From: Gnetum montanum
Taxonomy: Eukaryota > Streptophyta > Gnetopsida > Gnetales > Gnetaceae
Direction of reading: 5' to 3'
DNA: 64,000 nucleotides
NCBI GenBank assembly: GCA_015680685.1
Contig: MNCI01014439.1
Location: forward strand, 62,609-126,608
This document shows, piece after piece, positions 1-11,674 of this stretch. Under the pieces are notes generated by a model. The model was not told the origin of the DNA, ran no database searches, and saw only the letters and a list, made by a program, of their open reading frames with translations. Both the position numbers and the translations under genes were made by a program. Positions within the stretch are counted from its first letter, which is position 1. Each line of letters opens with the position of its first letter.

Positions 1-44
1 TTGCATGTGTTTCCCTAACCATCTACTTCATTCCTATGATGCAG

Positions 45-179
45 GTTCTAGATGAGGGCATAGGGCCTGCAGAGGGTAGGAATGAAGAGTGGTCAGAGGA
101 CAACACTGGGGAAGGAAATGTAGAATGGGGTGATGTAGAAGTGAGTGGCAAAGATGATGCAGGCAGAGATAACCCATGA
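45..179 (+). CDS. Last exon of the Tat-B antisense gene (copy B1)
   Basis: This is the terminal exon of the antisense gene described at 46483-50937, recognised by its near identity to 50803-50937. A pyrimidine-rich tract and AG acceptor at 43-44 precede it. The exon is open for 44 codons, reads as an acidic, glycine-rich tail (starting VLDEG, ending GRDNP) and stops with TGA at 177-179. Unlike most coding pieces in the window it has no premature stop. The rest of the gene lies outside the window. Function is unknown. Confidence 0.6.
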   Translation, partial: VLDEGIGPAEGRNEEWSEDNTGEGNVEWGDVEVSGKDDAGRDNP

Positions 180-335
180 TAGCATGGGAATTGTTTTAAA
201 ATTTTTTGATTTTTGTAAAATTTTTGCAAACATTAACTAAAAGATAAAAATTTTGAATAAAGAGGTGAATTGATTGTATGCTAACTTATGCATTGTGTAT
301 GCACTAAATTTCATGTTAAACTTTCACTCTTTTGT

Positions 336-541
336 GCTAGTTTTAGGCCATTTCGGGCCATGGCATAACATAGTTTCAAGCCATTTCAGGCCATCGCTAG
401 TTTTAGGCCATTTCGGGCCATGGCATAACATAGTTTTAGGCCATTTCGGGCCATCTCTAGTTTTAGGCCATTTTGGGACATGACATAACATAGTTTTAGG
501 CCATTTCGGGCCATTGCTAGTTTTAGGCCATTTCGAGCTAG
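336..541. repeat. Minisatellite block M1 of Tat-B (copy B1)
   Basis: About eight alternating units are built on TAGTTTTAGGCCATTTCGGG, some followed by GGCATAACA. The block lies between the end of the antisense gene and the end of the protease frame. The same block occurs in copy B2 (51096-51296). A reverse-complement relative occurs at the equivalent place in Tat-A (25795-26062). Confidence 0.9.
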
Positions 542-729
542 TAGTGTGTTAAAGGGTGATACGGTAACGATTTGGAAAATGGTTAATTAGCAACTAGCGT
601 AGATGCAAAATAGAAGGGAAAAATGTGCAAGGGTGGGCAACTGGGCAAGAAGTAGTGGGATTGCTATGCTATGCATAGCTGCTTCTTGATCCATCATGGG
701 TTGAGCAAGACATAATGCCAAGATGCTTT
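542..729. other. Spacer between M1 and protease frame, no feature seen
   Basis: Noncoding spacer matching 51297-51430 of copy B2. No coding capacity or structured motif is apparent. Confidence 0.5.
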
Positions 730-1560
730 GTCAGGGCCTTCATCTACATCATTTCCCCCCGCTTGGAAGGGCAACTTAGCCCATGCGCTTTTGTTTTGGA
801 AACTAGCTTGCTTAGCTGATTCCTCCACTGGGAGCTTAGTGTATGTTGTGACAAGCGCTTCATTCTCAGAGGTTACAACCTCTAAGCCCTATTCCATGTC
901 TACATTGTTGATTGCTTGCATCGCTACCTTGTCACCATGGATCACCACCTCCTTACTTGCATATGGTAGGTGGATCTCCTAATGAATGGGTGAAGAGATA
1001 GCCCTAAGTTGTGCTAACCATGATCTCCCCAAGATCAAGTTAAACCTAGGCATTTCCTTGACCACGATGAATGTTGTGTTCATGGGGAACTAGTCCCATG
1101 CCATGAAGTTTATGTGGATCGTGCCCTTCACCACAACCCGAGTCCCATTGAACGACCTCAGGCATGATGTCGGTGTGGGTTTGATCTGGTTGACCAAGCC
1201 TAACTTGTCCACTATAGGGAAGGGGATGACATTCGTGGTAGCCCCTTCATCAACATGTACCCTTCGGATCTAGTGTTGACCAACCTGAATTATGATGAAT
1301 AGGGGTGTTTTAGTTACCTGACCCTTTTCAGGGTTTTCCCTAATGGAGTCATCATTGAAAGCTAGTTGGGATGGTTCCGTCTTTGCAGGTGCAGAGGGAA
1401 GCATGACCGAATGCATTGCTTCCTCTTCCACTGACATGTCTTCATTGATTGGAATCATTGTCAACATGCGGATCAGAGCCTTATGGTGTGGGATAGATGT
1501 CATGATTAGGTCATACAAGCTTAACATAGTGTTCTTTTGCTTCATAGCTTTTTTGACCTG
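730..1560 (-). pseudogene. Tat-B protease domain (copy B1)
   Basis: Aspartic protease part of the gag-pro polyprotein, which would cleave the polyproteins in the virus-like particle. Read on the minus strand from about 1545, a conserved entry segment (LSLYDLIM, then a run of acidic residues) leads to the flap-like start FIIIQVGQH. The active site region is VDEGATTNV, where the related copies have DDGA, so the middle residue differs from the usual D-S/T-G. Further on come SFNGTRVVVKG and NLILGRSWLAQL, which match Tat-A protease closely. At least three in-frame stops are visible (about 1270, 1090 and 990). Assignment to the retropepsin family rests on motif order and on parallels with Tat-A and copy B2. 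Confidence 0.7.
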
Positions 1561-2112
1561 AGTGAGGGCATCCAGAAAGTCTTGGCCACCCCCTTGTTTA
1601 CTAGATTTTTCCTCTTCTATTCATCCCAGGAGATAAATTTCCAAAGGAGGGGCAGTTTTGGATTTGGGTTTAGACCTTTTTTGGTAGGGCAGCGTAAACT
1701 ATGTGGTTGTAGTAGCATCCCTCTTTAGTGATAAGGGTGTAGATGTAGGAGGTGAAGACATGTGGTTGGAAATACCTGGGGTGGTGATTCCTTTCGAAGT
1801 CTCACCTGTGAAACACACTTCTTGTTTTCTAGGATGAGAAGGCTATGCGACTGCCTTGAATGTGATGGGGGCTGTTGAAGGAGTTCGCCCCCTAATGACA
1901 AATGGTGCTAATAGTGTTAATGGATGGGGTGGCATGGTTCTACTAATAGGTGGTGTGGGGGTGGATGCCCAGGGAGGGACCCTCAGGAAAAATGGCTATT
2001 GCAAGCCTCAGCTAGCGACTTGTGGTGTTGGTGCGCTACACTGAGGCATGCGGATCACAAATGGTTGCTGGGGCAACCTAGAATCACTGTCAATGCCGAT
2101 GGTGTTGATAAC
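1561..2112 (-). pseudogene. Tat-B gag-pro linker (copy B1), broken by Gyp-E
   Basis: Minus-strand continuation of the gag-pro frame between the gag zinc-knuckle region and protease. Copy B2 has the same segment at about 52230-52820, rich in proline, serine and lysine. No enzymatic motif is visible. The Gyp-E insertion enters at 2112/2113, separating this part from the gag part at 15604 onwards. Confidence 0.55.
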
Positions 2113-5100
2113 TATTGGCACATTTGGCCATTTCATGGAATATCAAAAGAAGATACCAAAAAAAGGCAATATTTAAAACAACTACATAAAAAACCAATCT
2201 ATTTTGAGACCACTGGGAAAATATGAATAATGCTAGGAAAAACCACTGGAAAAGTCTCAAATTAAAAAAAAAATCTGAGATTGATGTTGTTGCACGAGAT
2301 ACAAGAAGAAGTTGTTAGAATCAGGTTTTTACTGTATTGTAAAAATCTAATTTTTCTTTTACTAATGGACCCATAAAGCCAAGCCATTGTCCTATACACA
2401 CTTGGACATCATATTTTTTTCGTGAGCGTTATGCAAGGTAACGCCAAAAGACACTTGCTTTGTGTTGAAAACTCACGAAAGTTCACAAGACAGTGAATTT
2501 GTACCTATACCAAAAGCAAGAAAGATGATGAAACTACAGTACCAAAGATAAAAGATACACCAGGTTGGAGGAAGCAGAAGAGCATTTGCAAGGGTTAGAA
2601 TGATCTCATATCTACTACCGAGCTACAACATGTAATAATCTAATAGGCAAACAATTATAGTCTTCTAACATCAAATCTAGCAGAAGATGGAGCTAAAATA
2701 CGTCAAGATTTTTTTTTTATGAAAAAAATCCCGGCTCTGTAAGAAGATATAATATATTCCATTAATGAGAGCCCCTCTTGGAAATTTCCTTGAATGGATA
2801 GATCCAATTCACTTCGGCACGGACAGAACGAGCAAGGATGCTACTTTAGAATAAGCATTTTCTTCATTGCCTATGCCGACCATGATGGTACTGATGTAAT
2901 TCTAGCTACGCCGACCATGTAAGCTACTACTGAAACAAAGACAGATCACAAAGCACCCACCCAACCCTTCATGGTCGATACAGAATGATAGAGGTACAAT
3001 GTCTGCCTTGACCTACGAGTTTTTTAAAATGAGGAGATACATTGGGTTCACGAGATGGACACCATAGCAGACCTAGGATTTCTATGTTGGAGCATAACAG
3101 TAGCAGCAATAATAGTGGAAACAATAATACTAGCAGCAGCAGCTATGCTTGCGTTTTGATCGAGCATTTCTACGGTGCTGAGCATGCATGTATGAACCAG
3201 TTCCAGGACTTTGCTCTGCAACCATGCGAGCAGAGGACAAGGTTGTAGTAGCAACGTGGTGATGAACATGGATAACACAACACTATAAAAAAAGGTAGCC
3301 AAACCAAAGAAACTCTGGCCTATTCTTCCAGAACTGCATGATCAGCCACGTTGTTCATAGCATAGTAGAGGATTACTAGGAATGATAATAGAAATGATAA
3401 TCACTACTGGACACTATATTTTCGGTGGATCCGACATGATCTACGACCATGGAGGAGGAATAACTGAGCCGTGAGAGAATTGGCAATAAGCTTGAAATGG
3501 TGGAATCTACGCAAAAATATGTGAATTTCAGGATAATGATTGTTGGTGAGAGGATGTTTGTGCAGGCATATAGAAAGGCGTTTCAGACGTGGGATCTATT
3601 CAGCATTTGGGGCATGGCTCAGCCACTGAAATGTATCCTGGAGCTGTTTCTAATGTGGATTTCATGTTCAATGCCGATGATAGACCTGTGCTTCTGCATC
3701 ATATGGTTTCCAAGGAAAATTTTCCTCCTCCACTCTTCAGCGATTGAACACCACATGGCAACATTACTACATGCAGTGGTAGAGCCTTCTTTTGCGGTGG
3801 CCGTTGATATACAGTTCTGGTTGAGATTAGCATAGGGCGAAATAATTTGAAACTGATTGTAGAAACTAGGTAGTTCCAGGCCTGGTGCCTTCACATTCGG
3901 ACTTCACATTCAGAGGTTTTCTTAACAATGCCAAGTAACCACCACCAGATTCGAATTTCGTGTTCCAGTGAACGTAATTTTTCCAAGGAAGCGAAGCCAA
4001 TAGCAAATTTTACGTGGATTTAAAATGCAAATAGAGATGATTTACTTATACAAATTTACAAGGACCAGCTTTCTTCATTTAAAAAAAAACCATACAACTG
4101 CCAACACCAACGTCTACACTAAGGTGGATGCTGAATTACTTTCTTACTATCGTCTGTTCATGAAAATTACTAGGGTTTCAGTGGTTAACGATATTTAACA
4201 TTTAAAAACTTAAAATCCTAAACAAAATAATTAAAACAAAATGAAAATTGTATAAAGCTCTTATAGTATAGAGATCTTGGATTTATTGTTTAAAAAAATT
4301 ATTATTATTATATAGGTTGTTGCTTATAAAGGAAATATTTGTAATATTTACACATGCCAATGTTAGCATGATTTTCTCCTAACTTCATGTATACGTTACA
4401 ACTTCCTAACTTGTTGGGCAAGTAATATCTCCTAACTTGTTGGGAAAGTTATAACTTCCTTACTTGAGAGAGAAGTTAGCCAAGATATTTTGGAATATCT
4501 AACCACTTGTAAAGAAGAAATTGTGAAAGATTACTTGTAAGATGACTTACTAAAGACAATATTTCAGCCTCTTTGTCATAGTCCTGTGAGTTATGCTTAT
4601 TATTTTTTATTTTGTTTAAATTTTTTAGCTAGTGGTTTAGATAGTACCATGCTTGACAAGTAATTTTGAGATTTTTAGAGTGCTGTTATTGTTTCTTGTT
4701 GAATAATAGAAGATTTCCATTAAAATTTTGCCATAGAAGCGCTCATGTTTGAAAGCCTTAAGAGCATTTTAGTAGCAAATTTGATTATTGTGCAATGTAT
4801 AAGAACTGCTATTAAGATTGTTGTAAGAGAGCCTCTGCTTGTAGTCAAGCTATTGAACGATTCAGAAAATCTTTGGTATTTTGATAGGATAAGAATAGCT
4901 TATTATATCTTTAAAGTGAATCTCCATGGTATTTCAATCAGAAATTGTTAAGTCTTTTGAAGGTTCTATTGAATGCAATTTTTGACATCCATTATCTAGC
5001 CAAAATAGAGTCTCATACACGATAGTTTACGTAGCAATTTTTTTGGTAGCATAGTAGGATTGTCTTGAAGAAATTGCTTATTTGAGCCTTGGAAGTTTGA

Positions 5101-5621
5101 ACAATTTGTAGTTATTGAATTTGGGCTAGCTTTATTGCGAAGTGTTTACTCGTATCATTTTACCTTGTTTAAAGATTTGAGATCTTTACAAAAATCTGCT
5201 TTCTTTTCTATCTATTTCTATTGAATCTTGCTCTATTTATAGTTTTCTTGTGGAACTATCTCTTTCTCTAGGGAAAATTAGACGAAGATTCGCGGAGTTG
5301 TGCTCAAATGTTTTTGCAAAATTTTATTTGTTACAAGTAGGTATTATAAGGGCTGCATAGACTAGGCAATTGAACAAAATAGGAACTATCAACAATTCAT
5401 AGTACTTTGCAAAGTTGGCTGAATCTCTTTAAGATAAGTTATTTATACTTTTACACACAACCTAATCTTTTCATTTTTCGCAACAGCACACACACATACT
5501 CACATTAACTACCGAGTCTATTTGGAGGTATCTGGGCCTTGGTGTTGCCAGAAGACCAGCAAGCACCTAAATCCTATTCAAGGACACTCGTTGGCGATCG
5601 CATCCCCAATGGTCACCAACA
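2113..5621 (+). repeat. Gyp-E 5' LTR
   Basis: 3509 bp, matching the 3' LTR at 12385-15603. It lacks about 107 bp that the 3' LTR has at about 14772-14878, including the TATA box CCCTATAAAAAGG. The junction lies near 4501. It retains about 400 bp (about 4705-5110) that the 3' LTR has lost; the solo relative at 38972-41847 also retains that stretch. The first bases are TATTGG instead of TGTTGG. Confidence 0.93.
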
Positions 5622-5628
5622 GTTCTTT

Positions 5629-5646
5629 TGGCTCTAGAAGGAGGGC
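5629..5646 (+). promoter_or_regulatory. Gyp-E primer binding site (tRNA-Asn type)
   Basis: Seven bases after the LTR stands TGGCTCTAGAAGGAGGGC. It resembles TGGCGCTAGAAGGAGGGC at the same place in Tat-A and its mutated form in Tat-B. From memory this is complementary to the 3' end of plant tRNA-Asn, with one mismatch here. Confidence 0.7.
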
Positions 5647-5745
5647 TGAAAATTTAGCCTCTAAGTTCATAAGCCTTATAATTTTAGCACATCAACAAAC
5701 TTTTGTTACTATAAGGCTTAAGAAATTAGATACTATTTTCAGTTC

Positions 5746-7234
5746 ATGATCAAGAAGATTGATAGTTTGGAAAATTTAAAAGTTTTAAAAGATATTCTAG
5801 ATTCTAAGACTGATTCTTCATGAGAAGAAGAACAAAAGAAAGTTTTTGAATTGGGAACAAGTAGTGGAGTGAAAACTAGAAGATCACCCATTATATCTGG
5901 TTCATCAATTTATAAGAGAAGATCTAGAAAGTCTAAGAGTTTAATTATCCAAAGGAATAGGATGGCAAATCCTTGACAAAGAGTTACATCATTAGGATTT
6001 CAAAATTACAATGATATTCCTAAGGTAGTTTTCAAATATTTGCTTGAGCCTTTCATTCCTAGAAAAGCTTATTTAACTGAAGAATATATTCACATGTTTG
6101 AGTTAGCTTTAGCTCATGTAAATATTCAACATCAGGATCAAGCTTGTAGGTTGTTTGTATCAAATTTAAAGGATATGGCTCAAATTTGGTATTCGAACTT
6201 ACCAAATAATAGTATTACAAGTTGGGATGACATGAAGAAGTTTTTCTTGGCCCAGTTTGGTAATCAATTAGATAAAAAAAAATGATACTGTGGGCTAATA
6301 CAAGCTAAGCAAGGAGTTAAAGAGTCAATTAGAGATTTCAACATCAAGTTTCAACAAATTTGTGGACTCTTTCAAAGGAAATATAGACCATTAGAAAAAA
6401 TGCTTAAAGAAACTTATCTTAAGGCTGTCAACCCCAACATTTCAATTTGGTTAAGGAGAACTCCAAACTTAACTATGCTAAATGACTACTTTAGTGAAGC
6501 TATACAGTTAGAAAAATAGTTGAACTTGAATCCTGAAGAAAATATTGCAATTCAAAAAAGAGAAGAAAGAGTTATGATTCCTATGCAAGATTTAGCTCAA
6601 TTTAAAGCTTTACCAAGTCCATCTCATGTTAAGATAGAGCAAGAACATGAAAGAGTAGAATATGAAAAAGGACAATTAATGAGAGATATGTCTAACGAAA
6701 TAGTGAAACTTGAAAAAGTGTTGGCAAGAGTTAATATCAAGGAAGAAAGGAAAAATAGAAAGCATAAACATCAAGACACTAAGTTAGAAAAAGATGAGGA
6801 TGAAAGCAATCTAATTATGTCCAACTTTTTTGATATTGAATCTAATAATGAGTTATCTAGTGTTCATTATGCAAGTAAATCTTCTAGCATTGGATCTAGT
6901 GATACTTCTTCTCTATGAAGTTCTGAAGAAGATATGTCTTCAAATGAAGAATGCAATAACAATGAGGAAAATGGATATAATCTCTGATCAAAAGAAAGAT
7001 TAACTACTTCTAGACCCCAAATTATTGATCCATCTACTAAGAGAAAAGGTTTTGAGCCAAATAGAAGAGATAAGAATAAAGGTAAAGACAATCAAGTAGA
7101 CCAAAGCACTCCAAATCAGTCTTTTAATAAATGGATAAAGAGACCAAGCTTTATTGGTGATGGAGAGTATGATTTGATTGAAGACCTTAAACATGTCAAA
7201 GCCTTTAGAAGATCAGCAAAGAAAGGCTTTAGAG
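5746..7234 (+). pseudogene. gag: Gyp-E gag
   Basis: Capsid protein of the retrotransposon. The ATG at 5746 is the first in this frame. The same frame continues to about 7234 but is broken by stops near 5819, 5974, 6283, 6517, 6916 and 6985, mostly TGA and TAG. The core of the retrotransposon-gag family is recognisable around 6100-6280: Q-A-[CR]-F, then MAQIWYSNLP, then SWDDMKKFFLAQF. After about 6520 the product is highly charged (lysine- and glutamate-rich, coiled-coil-like) and then serine-rich. I see no CCHC zinc knuckle, which is unusual for gag. The protease frame overlaps its end in the +1 frame. Confidence 0.75.
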
Positions 7235-7570
7235 TTCCTTAAAGGTAAAAGGAGAGTTAGAGAATCAGAGTTAAGTTATGTGTCTAATAATGATGAGAAA
7301 TTAAGGACCTCGTATGATAAGGAAGATCCTCCTTTCCTTTTGATAGTGAAATTAAAGAATAAATACTTACACAATTATTTGCTTGATTCTGGAGCTACAT
7401 CTACTATAATGCCATTTTCTATAAGTAAGAAACTCGATTTGATTCTTAAAAAATTAAATAAAAAGATTTTTCAAGTGGATAAAAGTAGAGTGAAGATTGT
7501 GGGTTAATTTCCAAATGTTCTATTAGAAATTGCTTCTGAACCCCGCATCATAAGTAGAGTAACTATTCAA
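7178..7570 (+). pseudogene. Gyp-E protease
   Basis: Aspartic protease opening the pol frame. The active site LLDSGATSTIMPF is canonical (D-S-G, catalytic Asp at 7385-7387), preceded by a lysine-rich segment. The frame is +1 relative to gag and overlaps it by about 50 bp, so pol could be expressed by +1 frameshifting, or an indel separated them. A TAA at 7505-7507 interrupts the domain. The reading resumes in the same frame and continues into the RNase H domain without a further shift. Confidence 0.75.
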
Positions 7571-8716
7571 GTGGCAGATATCCTAGATTCACATAGTCTC
7601 TTATTAAGTAGAATTTGGAGTAAGAATTTCTCAGGTTACATATTAACAGATTATTCTCACATGTGGCTACCTTGGAAAGGGGAACCAAATCATATATACA
7701 TCTATAGTGAACATTTGATGATTGATAACATCATTTCAAATGGGAAAAGTAAAATGGCTAAAAAAGGAGGAGTTAAAAACAAAATTTGTACACTCCAAGA
7801 AAATTATGGTTTTGAGAAAGAACAATCAAAAAATGAGGATAAATGGGAGTTATACTTTGATGGTTCATGTAATTCAAAAGGTGCAGGAGTCGGTATAGTT
7901 ATATTTAAGAATGATTCACCTGAAATTCTCAAAGCAATTCATCTCTCTTTCCCTTATACTAACAACAAAGATGAGTATGAAGCTTTATGTATTGGTATAA
8001 GAATAGCTCTAGAAAAAAAGATCAGAGTAATCACTATAAAAGGAGACTCAAAATTATTTTGTGAACAAGTAAAGGGTAACTATGTAGTAAAGAGCTCATT
8101 CTTAAAACCTTATAAGAAACTTGCTTGTAAGATGTTAGATCAGTTTCAACATTGCCAAATAGATCATATAAACAAAGCAAAGAATCTTATAGTGGATTAT
8201 TTGGAAAAGGTAGCTTCAACATTGGATATGCAAATAATAGAAATTTACAAAGATGTAATGATTGAAGAAGAACATCAGCCATCAGTACCAGATAATATAA
8301 GACATTTACAAGTATTGGAAGATGATGATCAAGTACTAAGATTTATGAAAAGAAAACAAGAATTTGAGGGTCAAGTAATATCTAAAACATCATCAAATTC
8401 CAAAGGTAATTTCATCCCAAAAAGGATGATTGTCTTGGAACAAGAGTTTAAGAAAAATTTACTTACTGGAAAAGATTTACAAAATTTAGATAGTCAAGCT
8501 TTAGAGGTAGTGAATTTTGGATTAGACAGGATGCCAAAGATGTTGAATGTTACAAAGGAAAGAGATTCAAATTTCAATAAAAACTTGTTAACATGTCTAA
8601 GAAATAATTTCTACAATTTTTCTTGGTCTTATGATGATCTTAAAGATTTTAGGCAAGATGTGATGACACATAAAATTACTTTAATAGAAGGTTGTAAAAT
8701 AGTCAAGAAAAAATAA
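7571..8716 (+). pseudogene. Gyp-E second (archaeal-type) RNase H, upstream of RT
   Basis: Open for 381 codons in the protease frame. Residues about 90-220 form an RNase H of the archaeal/plant Tat type, which would cut the RNA of RNA-DNA hybrids during reverse transcription. Catalytic acids are all present: Asp in YFDGSC (7859-7861), Glu in NKDEYEAL (7973-7975), Asp in IKGDSKL (8045-8047) and a final Asp in NLIVDYLEK (8195-8197). The remainder is a charged linker leading to RT. In Tat-A and Tat-B the second RNase H lies after the native one. Here it precedes RT, while the native RNase H remains behind RT. The ORF ends at a TAA that is in frame with RT, so this looks like a stop inside a longer pol. 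Confidence 0.8.
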
Positions 8717-9759
8717 AGGAAATTTAATCCATCATTTGAACCAGCTATGGAAGCCGAAATCAAGAAGTTGTTGCAAGCAAGAATCATATATCCAGTACGA
8801 TATTCAACATGGCTTACTACCCTTGTTCCAGTGAGAAAGAAAAATGGTGATATAGGGTTTTGTGTAGACTTTAGAAATCTGAATGATGCCTCAAAAAAGG
8901 ATAAGTATCCACTTCCAAGAATTGATGAGATGATGATTAAAGTCTCAGGTTGTTAAGTATATTCTTTCTTAGATGGTTTTTTAGGTTATAATCAAATCAT
9001 GGTAGATAAGAATGATAGGTACAAAACAACATTTATCACCAAATGGGGAGCTTTCACTTACCAAAGAATGCCATTTGGATTGTCAAATGCTAGAGCTACT
9101 TTCCAAAGAGCAATGGATTTAGCATTTAAGGATTTAGTAGGCAAATTCATGGTGGTCTATTTGGATGATATTACAATATTCTCAAAAAAGAAGAAGATCA
9201 AATTAATTATCTCCAGCAAGTTTTTGATAGATGTCATGAGTTTGGTATTTCATTAAATCCTAGGAAGTGTATCTTCGAGGTTAAATATGGAAGCTTATTA
9301 GGCCATATGATATGTCAAGAAGGAATTTCCATAGATAATTCCTAAATCTAAGTAGTACAGAATATTGAACATCTCACAAGTAAGAAATCTCTTAGATCTT
9401 TCTTTGGAAAGATAAACTTTGTGAAAACATTTATCCTTGGGTTTACTAAAATTACCAAGCCTTTGATGCATATGCTAAAAAAAGATGTCCAAGTAGAGAA
9501 AACACCAGAATCAGAGAGAGCTTTATCAGAAATTACAAATTCTATACAAGAGGCTCCATATGTGGTGAAGCCTAGGCTAAAAGAAGATTTTTGGTTATAT
9601 TCTTTTGCTTTGAATGATTTTATCGTTGCCATTTTAACACAAAAAGATGATGAAAGTCAAGATGAACCAATTGGATTTTTTGGGTATCAATTGAAAGGTT
9701 CAGAATTAAATTATTTAGACTTAGAGAAACAAGCTTTTGTAGTCATCAAAGAACTTTAG
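8717..9759 (+). pseudogene. pol: Gyp-E reverse transcriptase and start of native RNase H
   Basis: RNA-dependent DNA polymerase. Ordered motifs are visible: entry segment EAEIKKLLQARIIYP, VDFRNLN, PLPRIDEMM, FLDGFLGYNQI, the typical YQRMPFGLSNARATFQR, and the catalytic YLDD at 9158-9169. A TAA lies at 8954. The frame shifts in the A-rich run near 9185 (frame 2 to frame 1), after which LNPRKCIF and GSLLGHM follow in the new frame. Two stops come near 9343-9352, then the thumb/connection and the start of native RNase H (DDESQDEPIGFFGYQLKG, then LEKQAFVVIKEL). The native domain is diverged and its acids are hard to place. Confidence 0.85.
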
Positions 9760-11238
9760 CATTTTAAATATTATTTGGAAAGTTCATTAGTTCACATTAT
9801 GCTAATTGAACCTGTAGTCAAGCGATTCCTAGCCCAAAATGAGATTGGATTAAAAAAAGGAAAATTGTTTATAAAGTTGCAAAGTTTTAGATTTTCATTG
9901 GAAATATGCAAAACAATTAAAGAAATGGGATTACCTAAGTTAATGGCAAGAGAAAATGAAGTATGCACACTTGATACCCATGAAGAGAATTGGTATGATG
10001 AAATTCTCAAATTTCTTAATACAAGGAAAATCCCAAATAATTTAACTACAAGTCAAAAGAGAGATTTTTTCAAAAGAGCACGAAGATTTATTGTTAAAGA
10101 TGGTATATTATATAGAAAGGATTTTCGAGGGGTTTTATTGGAATGTGTTCATAATTATCAAATTAGTTTCATTTTGGAATAATTTCATGAGCATTTGAAT
10201 TTATTTTATGAATCCCCTAAGTCGACTATGCAACATATACTTCGATATGGATATTACTAGCCTTCCATGTATCAAGACATTAGTTCAAAGATTCAAAAAT
10301 GCTATAAATGTAAAATTCATAAGTCCAAGATTAAAAAGGCTAGAGCCCCTTTAAAGCCAGTAGTTGCAGATAGACCATTTTAGCAATGGGGTTCAGATTT
10401 TATTGGTACAATTACTCCTTCAAGAGTTGGACACAAGTTTATTCTCATGGCTTCTGATTATTTCACTAAATGGTCTGAAGAAAAGGCTTTAAGAGGAAGT
10501 TCAGCATCAGATGTGATTAAGTTTTTATAAGACCACATTCTAAGTAGATTTGGTGTACCCAAAGTGTTAGTATCAGACAATGGACCCACCTTCAAATCCA
10601 AAGAGTTTATAAAATGGGCATTAGAAAAATCTATTTTCTTATTTTCCTCATCAAATTATTATCCTCAAGGAAATGGCCTAACAGAATCCACCAATAAAAA
10701 TCTTATTGCTTATATTAAAAAATTGATGGATGGGAATCCAGAAAATTGGATCAATTATCTACAATCTGTGTTATGGTCAGATCAAATTAGATTCAAGAGA
10801 GCTATTGGGACATCACCATATAACTTAGTTTATGGTTTTCCAGCAAGAATTACAAATAAGATTATAAGCTCAGCTTCTAAATTCATACAAGGATATAGTG
10901 AAAAGACTGATAAAGATAGAAGTTTCATGACTTTGGTTATTAAAAGAGAAGCTGAAGTAGACAAAGCAAGGGATAATTTGTTACAGAATACCTCTCAAGT
11001 TAAAAGATGGTTTGATAGGAAAGCTCTGAAAAGAAATTTCAAGATAGGGGACCTTGTCCTATTATGGAATATGAAGAAACCTAACAAATTTACACTGACA
11101 TGGATTGGTCCATTTCAAATTACAAAGAAATTGTTAGAGGATACTTACAGATTATCAACTTTGGATGGCATGGAATTGCAATTTCCATATAATGTTTTGC
11201 ATATAAAACATTATTTGGGAAAATTTCATACAGCTTGA
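9760..11238 (+). pseudogene. pol: Gyp-E native RNase H end and integrase
   Basis: After a TAG at 9757-9759 the frame continues with the RNase H tail and then integrase, which would insert the cDNA into the chromosome. The N-terminal zinc region is degraded but H and C residues remain (FHEHL near 10187, KCYKCKIHK near 10302). The catalytic triad is complete: Asp in WGSDFIG (10396-10398), Asp in VSDNGPTF (10576-10578) and Glu in LTESTNKN (10684-10686), giving D,D-35-E. The C-terminal GPF module (WIGPFQITKK) is present and the frame ends at TGA 11236-11238. Stops near 10180, 10258, 10381 and 10528 break the frame. No chromodomain follows. Confidence 0.87.
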
Positions 11239-11674
11239 AGATATCCTTTCACAAAGTAATGTATGTATATAATATTAGGTATAATATTACTAGGAGTATA
11301 GTATTAACTATTATGTTTAATTATGCTATTGGTATATAGTTAGATAAGTAGATAGTATATTATAATAATAAATCTATTTAGGATTAAATTAGTAAATTGT
11401 TTAATTCCTACAAGTGAAACAAGTGGAAGCCTACAAGTGAAACAAGTGGAATCCTACAAGTGTGACAAGTGGAGAAGGTGACTCATCAACCACTTAGTGA
11501 GGATTTTGACAAGTGGTTAGAATGCCTAAAAAGAGGAAAAATTGGTTGAAGACTCTTGAGGGGAATTTTAAATTTCTAGCACCTATAAAAAGAGGATTGG
11601 GTTGCCTAGGATTTCATCATCTTCTAATTCAAGTTGAGTAGAGAAAGTAAGAGAGAGCTAATTTGAAAGAGGAG
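11239..11674 (+). promoter_or_regulatory. Spacer with short repeats and a TATA box upstream of the 3' ORF
   Basis: The first part is AT-rich. At about 11409-11475 three imperfect copies of CCTACAAGTGAAACAAGTGG occur. A good TATA box, CTATAAAAAG (TATAAAAA at 11584-11591), stands about 85 bp before the ATG at 11675, in a context resembling the LTR promoter. This suggests that the downstream ORF has its own transcript. Confidence 0.55.

Noticed and set aside
3042-3894. Overlapping ORFs in the Gyp-E LTR, such as one rich in serine and asparagine near 3042-3248
   Set aside because: They lie in U3, are short, occur on both strands and are not conserved as frames in the 3' LTR.
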